Positions 58,263-64,000 of a DNA stretch of 64,000 nucleotides are shown in pieces. Each line of letters starts with the position of its first letter. Position 1 is the first letter of the stretch. The DNA is from Rhyacophila brunnea (Eukaryota > Arthropoda > Insecta > Trichoptera > Rhyacophilidae), in NCBI GenBank assembly GCA_022495005.1, contig JAGYXB010002040.1, positions 744,001 through 808,000 on the forward strand, in the 5' to 3' direction. The translations under genes were made by a program, and so were the position numbers. Below the pieces are notes generated by a model. The model did not search any database. It worked only from the letters and a program-made list of their open reading frames with translations, and was not told the origin of the DNA.

Positions 58263-58267
58263 CTAAC

Positions 58268-58410
58268 AACATGTAACAGCGGTTTCTCATCCGGCGGCTT
58301 AGGGTTCGATTCCCGATGAGGTCACAATACATAATATATGTGTTTTTCGTTTTGCTTCCTGCACTGCTTTCATTGGACATCATGGCACTATGTAGTATTA
58401 AAGAATATAG
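58268..58410 (+). mobile_element. SINE-2 copy with B box
   Basis: B box gggttcgattcc at 58302-58313 after a tRNA-like head (tttctcatccggcggctta), followed by cgatgaggtcacaatacata and a body ending near cactatgtagtatt. The A box is degraded. Confidence 0.65.
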
Positions 58411-58628
58411 GTAGTAATTACCTATATAAATATAGTTTTTTGACACATCGAATTCTTATTTTTAAATACAAACTACATTGAATACAAATGGATGTTGGTA
58501 TTTGCTGTCATTGCTCACGTGTGGAGAGGGCATGCCAAATTTTGTTGGCTTATTTACAATTTAAAAGATACACAATTTTTATTGATAGTTCTAAATATTG
58601 AATCGTGGCTAGTAGGTACTATTCAACT

Positions 58629-59290
58629 CAATCATCAGCCGGGGTCTCGCCTTACATAGCTCCATCCCCAGTTCTACTTCAACTCCGTCAATTACTTGGG
58701 TTTTAGGCCGGCCCCGTGGTCATCAAGCGGCCACTGTGTATCACTGGACGACTACATGTGACCAGCACTTGTTCGCTCGCCTAGGCCCTTTGTCATTCCA
58801 TTGTCAATCATGCGAAAATGTCGAAGTGTCTTACTTACTTACTTCTCCCTGTCACGCTCCAGCATTGCGATATAGACCAAACACAAGTTAGCGCCACTGC
58901 CCTCGTTCCATCGCCAACTCTCGCGTCTCCCGCCATGCCAGACCTGCAACGCGTAGATCGCTTTTTTAGCACCGTTGCAGGATGAGGGAGTCCCGGCCAC
59001 GGCGATGGAACCCTTGAAGTTGTGCCACAAGGGTACGGAGTGTCGCACTCTGACGGTATCCGGAATACACGTCCCAGTCACGCGAATCGTCTTTGTAATT
59101 ACTAATAATCACCGAAGGCTGCCGTGTCCGCTCACGAACTCGCGTATCTGTAACACGGTCGTACCAATTTACCCCTAAGATTCAGCTGAGATATCGAATG
59201 CTCAAAATCCGAGACTTTTGAAGTTTAGTAAAATGTCACGTCTTACACCCATACAGAACCACAGGCAGCAAGCAAGCATTGAACAAACGA
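58629..59290 (-). mobile_element. RTE-like LINE fragment, interrupted by a GC-rich insert
   Basis: On the minus strand, pieces of the C-terminal reverse transcriptase region appear in order: NACLLPVVLYGCKT (59283-59240 zone), then after a GC-rich stretch MIDNGMTKGL, SAGHM and GRPKTQ-like words, and a 3' end ccccggctgatgat as in other RTE copies here. The stretch 58839-59160 between them does not fit the LINE and is GC-rich, with an 80-codon minus frame of unknown nature. Confidence 0.55.
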
Positions 59291-59465
59291 CATTTTGTCC
59301 TCACAGAATATAGCCTTATCGAGGTGTTTATCTATTATTTTATGTAATTGAAAAATATATAAATATATATTTATATACTTATACAATAATATATTATATT
59401 CTTTTTAACATTACAACATGCCTAGAAGCCTAATGACGGTAGTGTAGTAATATAAGTGAAACAAT

Positions 59466-59575
59466 CACACAGGTTTTGAGAAAATCTCATAAATATAGTG
59501 TGTCCTCACCGGATGGAACCCGGAGCTCCCGGATGAAAGGCCATGCATTACGCATTGCACCACGATAGCCGCCTG
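59466..59575 (-). mobile_element. SINE-2 copy
   Basis: Minus-strand copy parallel to 1811-1916: ttttgagaaaatctcataaa, gtcctcacc, a decayed B box (ggttccatcc on the minus strand) and the head end ctatcgtggtgcaatgcgta. Confidence 0.6.
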
Positions 59576-59963
59576 TCAATTAAAAGCCTTGTACCTAAAT
59601 GATATTACAATACAACAAAAAAAAAGTATACTATTATTAATAGCTCCAATCTTAACATTTCGACGACACTTTTGCTTTTTCCACTCTGCGTTTCTGCACA
59701 GACAGCAGAAATAGAATGCAAAAAAAATGCCAAATGAAAAAAAAATGATTCGTTTGCACTCTTTCGCAATAATAAACAACGATCGTTCACATAAAAATGT
59801 AAAATTATGGCATCATATTAGTTTATGCGCCGGTGACAACAAATTGCATATACGTAAATACCTATGTACCTACTTATTTAATAGTATGTGGCCATAGCCA
59901 TAACCCTCTCACCACGTGGAGTTTTTTTTTTTTTAATATACTTGTGCACGATCAATAATTATT

Positions 59964-60344
59964 CTGCCCTTAGGAAGAAGGGCAGTAACTGACTCTCACA
60001 CACTTTCGAGATAAATGACATAATGTATTTTTTCTCAAACTTTAGTACTGTGAATTAATAAAAAAACGGTGGTAGTTTTTATTAGTAGTTAGTTAAAATA
60101 CAAAGTAATAATAAACAAGCAGTAACTGCAATGAATATGTACAATTAGTGCCTTTTTGCTAAAAAAAAAAATTATTATTTTAGAAGATGTCTATTTTTTC
60201 ACTAAGGATTTTAACGGTATTTTAGTGATAATACTGATTTTAAAGTGAACAGAATATATAGCTTTCAAAATTACCTAACGGATGGCATTCATAACTCACT
60301 TTCACAAATTTTGCGAGTTACTGCCTTCTTCCTTAGAAGGGCAG
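59964..60344. mobile_element. TIR element with ctgcccttaggaagaagggcag ends
   Basis: The left end reads ctgcccttaggaagaagggc and is mirrored at the right end (60317-60344) with small differences. Each end is itself nearly palindromic (gggcag / ctgccc). Flanking attatt/tattatt could be a short duplication. 381 bp, no transposase. Confidence 0.7.
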
Positions 60345-60445
60345 TATTATTGATTTAATTTTCTATAATAAAATTATTATTGCCAAATCTAATACTTACA
60401 TAATATATTTAAAACAACATCATTAGGTACCGATATACCGTATTG

Positions 60446-60788
60446 CAGTGGCGAAATGTGGAGGTAGACTGTTAAGATCCGACACAAATAATACATACCT
60501 ACTAAACTTTGTCTGTCAAACGTATTTTTTGCTCTTACTGAACTAAAACGACGACGTGTAGATGGTATTTGTTGGTTTTTTAAATTAAATTTAACCCTGC
60601 CTATAGATAATAGTCAAAACATATTCGTCTATTTATAGATAGAAGAATATTTTTTTCTATTACGGTTTAGTTTAGACAGGGCTTAATGAAGTTTACACCA
60701 TCTGTAATACTCTTAATTCAACGAAAACTAACTAAGTATGACTGGAAAAGTTTAGTTTGTAACAGCCTACCTTCGCCCTTTGCCACTG
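60446..60788. mobile_element. hAT-type TIR element, cagtggcgaa family, copy 2
   Basis: Ends cagtggcgaaatgtggaggt and (reverse) cagtggcaaagggcgaaggt. An 8-bp duplication ccgtattg / tcgtattg (60438-60445, 60789-60796), 7 of 8, fixes the ends and the hAT type. Shorter than copy 1 at 22198 but collinear (aaactttgtc, gtttagacagggctta). Confidence 0.82.
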
Positions 60789-60796
60789 TCGTATTG

Positions 60797-62049
60797 CACT
60801 GACGCGTGTTTTTTGTGTCTCTGAATTATATGTCCGTCTAATAATCAGTGCAATACAGTATATATTTTAATAGTCAACTGCTAACCAGGGAGATGTACTC
60901 AAAACGGAGTTCCATATTATATGCAAGTTTCAATAATAATTGCTGAATCCTTTTAATGATATTCGTATATAATCGTTATTGTATCCCGTTGCTTAATAAG
61001 TTAATACCTACCTATTCTAGATACATCAGCAGTATATAAAAGTGAATTGTCATTTATTTACTGGAGATATTTTAAGACACCTATTTTGCGATTATTGGTA
61101 ATTAGTTATGACTTACTATTCATACTTTTGAACCAGTCACACATTGATTTAAAAACCAACATATTATTTTGGATTTGATCCTGTTTGAAAATCACAACCA
61201 ACGGATTAAGACACAAGCGTCGACCAAAATACAACCACGAATATTTAATAAATTTCCGTCTCTCCTCCGTTCAGTACAATACATAATATCATATCGCAAT
61301 GTTGGCGATCGCTATATACATTAAAAGCAACCGTAATGCGTACTTAATTGCTACATTATTGTATGTTATTTATGACGTTGGTTTGAAAATGCATAGATTA
61401 AAAACATTTTTTTCATGTCATAACGAACACTATAATGCAGCAATTTTTGAATGACATTAAGTGTATAAATCATAACAATCACTGATATATCCAATAACTT
61501 TATTATCACTTCTATTCTATAATTTAGGCTCTACCAAAGTAGGTATGCAATGCGTAACGCAGCCGAAAACCCCATGTCCGATATTATCCCATAATAGGTA
61601 CTGTCTCGATAGGTACCTACTTATTATGTGTATAGGTACATACATCAAGTTTAGGTTCATGTATATACATACATCAAGTTTATATATTATTTGAAAACTA
61701 AACATTTTAAACGAAGTCGACGTGTCGTGTACAAAATGGTGATTATTTCCTCATAATCGGTGGAATTGGATTAATGACAAATAAAATATTTTCAGATCGT
61801 AATATTCTGAACTGGGCGTAATTTATTTTGTAAGTGGTCAACTCCAAAAAACATTTTTTTTTCAAGGGCAATCCTAAAACATTTTCTTGGGAGTGCTTAA
61901 CAATATGTAATTAATAGTCCGGCCAAATTCTACATCAAATCGTTTAAAAAGCTTACTAAATAACGAACTAATTTTCGGTTGCAGACAAATCCTGCAGGTG
62001 TATTTCGTATATACATTATGAATGTAATCAGAGAGATGGCGCGTTTGTT
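60797..62049. other. Spacer, nothing recognised
   Basis: AT-rich, with a short direct duplication near 61640-61685 (tacatacatcaagttta repeated). No genes or repeat ends. Confidence 0.35.
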
Positions 62050-62335
62050 TTATTGCTAACTAGCTTATGTATGTAGCCGTCTCGCACGAGGCCGCTTCAT
62101 TGATCAATTTACATTATTTTTCTTAACAAAACAATAACAATTACATTCTTAAATATTAAAATATCTGTATATAGACATACTTCAAAACGAATATAATTCT
62201 GAGAGTTACGTCAAAAAAAGAACATCAAATTAAAATCTAATCCAAAATATGCAAACTGTATCTTGATGTGTCATGAAAATTCAAAATTGGTATTGGCAGA
62301 AAAGATAACAAACTTTGTATTTTTCATATGTAGAT
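62050..62335. repeat. Dispersed repeat, copy of the 9785-10000 family
   Basis: Begins aactagcttatgtatgtagc with cgtctcgcacgaggccgctt, and later shares atccaaaatatgcaaac and acaaactttgtatttt with 9880-9980. Ends at the inverted repeat of 62339. Confidence 0.5.
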
Positions 62336-62338
62336 ATC

Positions 62339-62667
62339 CGTCAATTACATTGAGCTTCTTTACGAGCTGTTTGTTGGCGAATTTATAATCTGCCTGTAAA
62401 GTCGCCCAGTGTATCATCGAACAAGCTAACAAGCAGGTTGTAAACACTACCGAAAAAAGTTGAAAGCCGGTCAACTTTACACGCTACGCGCAGTAGAGCG
62501 CAGTAGCAACCACGTAAAACGAACTACGTTCTGTCAAAATAGTCGCTGGCTTGTGGCTTCTCAGCGAATGGAAAGTTTTGTGTGTAATCATCAAATCGCA
62601 GTAGCTGAATCGCCAGCTTTTAAATTCGCCAACAAACAGCTCGTAAAGAAGCTCAATGTAATTGACG
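62339..62667. repeat. Perfect 47-bp inverted repeat with 235-bp spacer
   Basis: Arms 62339-62385 and 62621-62667 are exact inverted copies. Both arms are open in the matching frame, so each strand can encode FANKQLVKKLNVID (62271-62474 minus, 62460-62672 plus). The spacer is GC-richer with cgcgcagtagagcgcagtag words. A perfect match of this length indicates recent formation or a functional hairpin. Confidence 0.85.
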
Positions 62668-64000
62668 CTTAAGACATAAAACGTTTATAAGATATAAAAT
62701 ATACAAACGTTTTATGAAGAGGAATGAAAAAATCGCACTTTCTCTCTTTGTCAAAAAGTGGATAGGACCGAATTTGAAAACTTCCTCCTGATATGTGGTG
62801 TTACTTTACTATACAACCCAGGTGTGTACCTATCTACTAAAACAGTTGTCTTCATACACATTGTTGTTATCAAACTGTCTTCCTATTTAAAGAAATAACG
62901 ATTTATGGTGCAATATCGTAATATTATAGTAGGTATTTCGTACATCTACATTTGGACAATCTGTTATCAAGAGTATTTTTACACGAGTTTTACTATTGCT
63001 TACCGCCTAACGTTTAGTCACAGTCCAATAATCGCCCATAAAGATAACAACACAGAACTCTTAATTGCTAAATAAGTAGGTACATTAACATAAGATTACA
63101 GAAAGGTTTTTCTATAATAGGCATGTGAATAAAACTTGAAAATTTGTGACTCAATTTTAATGTAATTTCTATTTACTTGACATACTAACACCTCATTGCA
63201 AGTATCTGTCAAACTATGATGAGAGTACTCTGTAATTTGTTTTATTTCACTACTTGATTGAAATAAAAGATTCCTTTATGTTCTTGTACTTAAGTTTATT
63301 TATCAAATTTAGAATTTTCTTCTCCCTGTCTGACTCTTTAATACACATTTACATTCGTTTTCTCTCATGCGTTATAGATAATTATGATAAACATAATTGT
63401 AATAACCTAATAACTATTATTTATTATCTGTCTACGAAAGGAAAATGGAGATATTCTTACAATCTAATAATGGGCTTAAATTCGTAATACATGTTGGAAA
63501 GGGGGACGTGTCGAATCGTTGTTGTAGAAGTAAATAATATCTTCAATAGAAAAGTGTTTCTAAACCTAATGTTCTTTTGGCTTTCCTGAAAAGTAGTGAT
63601 TTTGATTTTAGATTCCATTTTCTTTTCGCACACAGGTAAATGCACACACATTACTGACTTTATGTACCTATTCATATTATCCAAATACCGTAATAACAAA
63701 ACATGTAATTTTTAACCCCATAACTAAAACATATCGTTAAATTTATCTTATCGGTGTATTTATTTTTCAATTATGACTATAATTTAGTTATTTGTTATAA
63801 TAAAATGATAAAAGATGACATTTTTTTTAATATCTTCGATTTTTTCCAACCCAAAAAAAATTGTTGAGACTTAGAGACGAATTTATTCGAAGGGAAAAAT
63901 GGTATATAATTAAATCTTGCATATAACTGTTCTTCCATCTGTCGGGGGGAACAGTCAGTAGGTTTTCTGTACGTTACGATTCAATACATTCCATAAATTT
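62668..64000. other. AT-rich spacer to the end of the window
   Basis: Several open stretches (63254-63487 plus, 63457-63699 minus) have compositions expected of AT-rich DNA. No gene, RNA or repeat ends were recognised. Confidence 0.35.

Overview
This is a gene-poor, AT-rich stretch of an animal nuclear genome, most likely an insect. The evidence is spliced exons with GT/AG borders, an insect-type mariner, tRNA-derived SINEs, 5'-truncated LINEs, a Helitron, and a recurring taggtacctacc motif common in aphid and moth genomes. An aphid-like hemipteran is my first guess and a lepidopteran the second; sequence alone does not settle it. There are no bacterial operons, CRISPR arrays or rRNA genes.

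Genes. Two host loci can be supported, both on the + strand. (1) The 3' end of an immunoglobulin-superfamily cell-surface gene: an internal exon at 881-1056 and a terminal exon at 2419-2718, with a poly(A) signal at 2772. (2) The 5' end of a GMAP-210/TRIP11 (Gmap) golgin gene: the first coding exon at 13879-14055, then a 10.9 kb intron, then a 63-nt second exon at 24992-25054. Its remaining exons were not found and probably lie beyond the window. Two further open stretches (50695-50776 minus, 55919-56038 plus) are weak exon candidates.

Mobile DNA makes up most of what can be recognised. 0-14 kb: one copy of a hAT-type MITE, SINEs in the Ig-gene intron, a small TIR element, a truncated RTE-like LINE with target-site duplication (TSD), a 1.4 kb tandem array built on the RTE 3'-tail motif, a decayed Helitron and another hAT MITE. 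14-25 kb (Gmap intron 1): a pogo-like element with a transposase stub, a palindrome, a LINE insertion with a perfect 13-bp TSD, and several TIR elements. 25-42 kb: more copies of the first MITE family, a SINE nested in a TIR element, a GC-rich hairpin, a full-length mariner with frameshifts, and a 1 kb hAT derivative. 42-64 kb: LINE fragments, nested repeats, two more copies of the first MITE family, further TIR elements and a striking 47-bp perfect inverted repeat.

The most solid new-looking result is the six-copy GC-ended MITE family (ends catggcccccaca). Five copies have 8-bp TSDs, four of them perfect, so its ends are exact and its transposition type is hAT-like. No autonomous partner, and no coherent new multi-gene system, is visible. 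Stretches where nothing was seen are listed as such.
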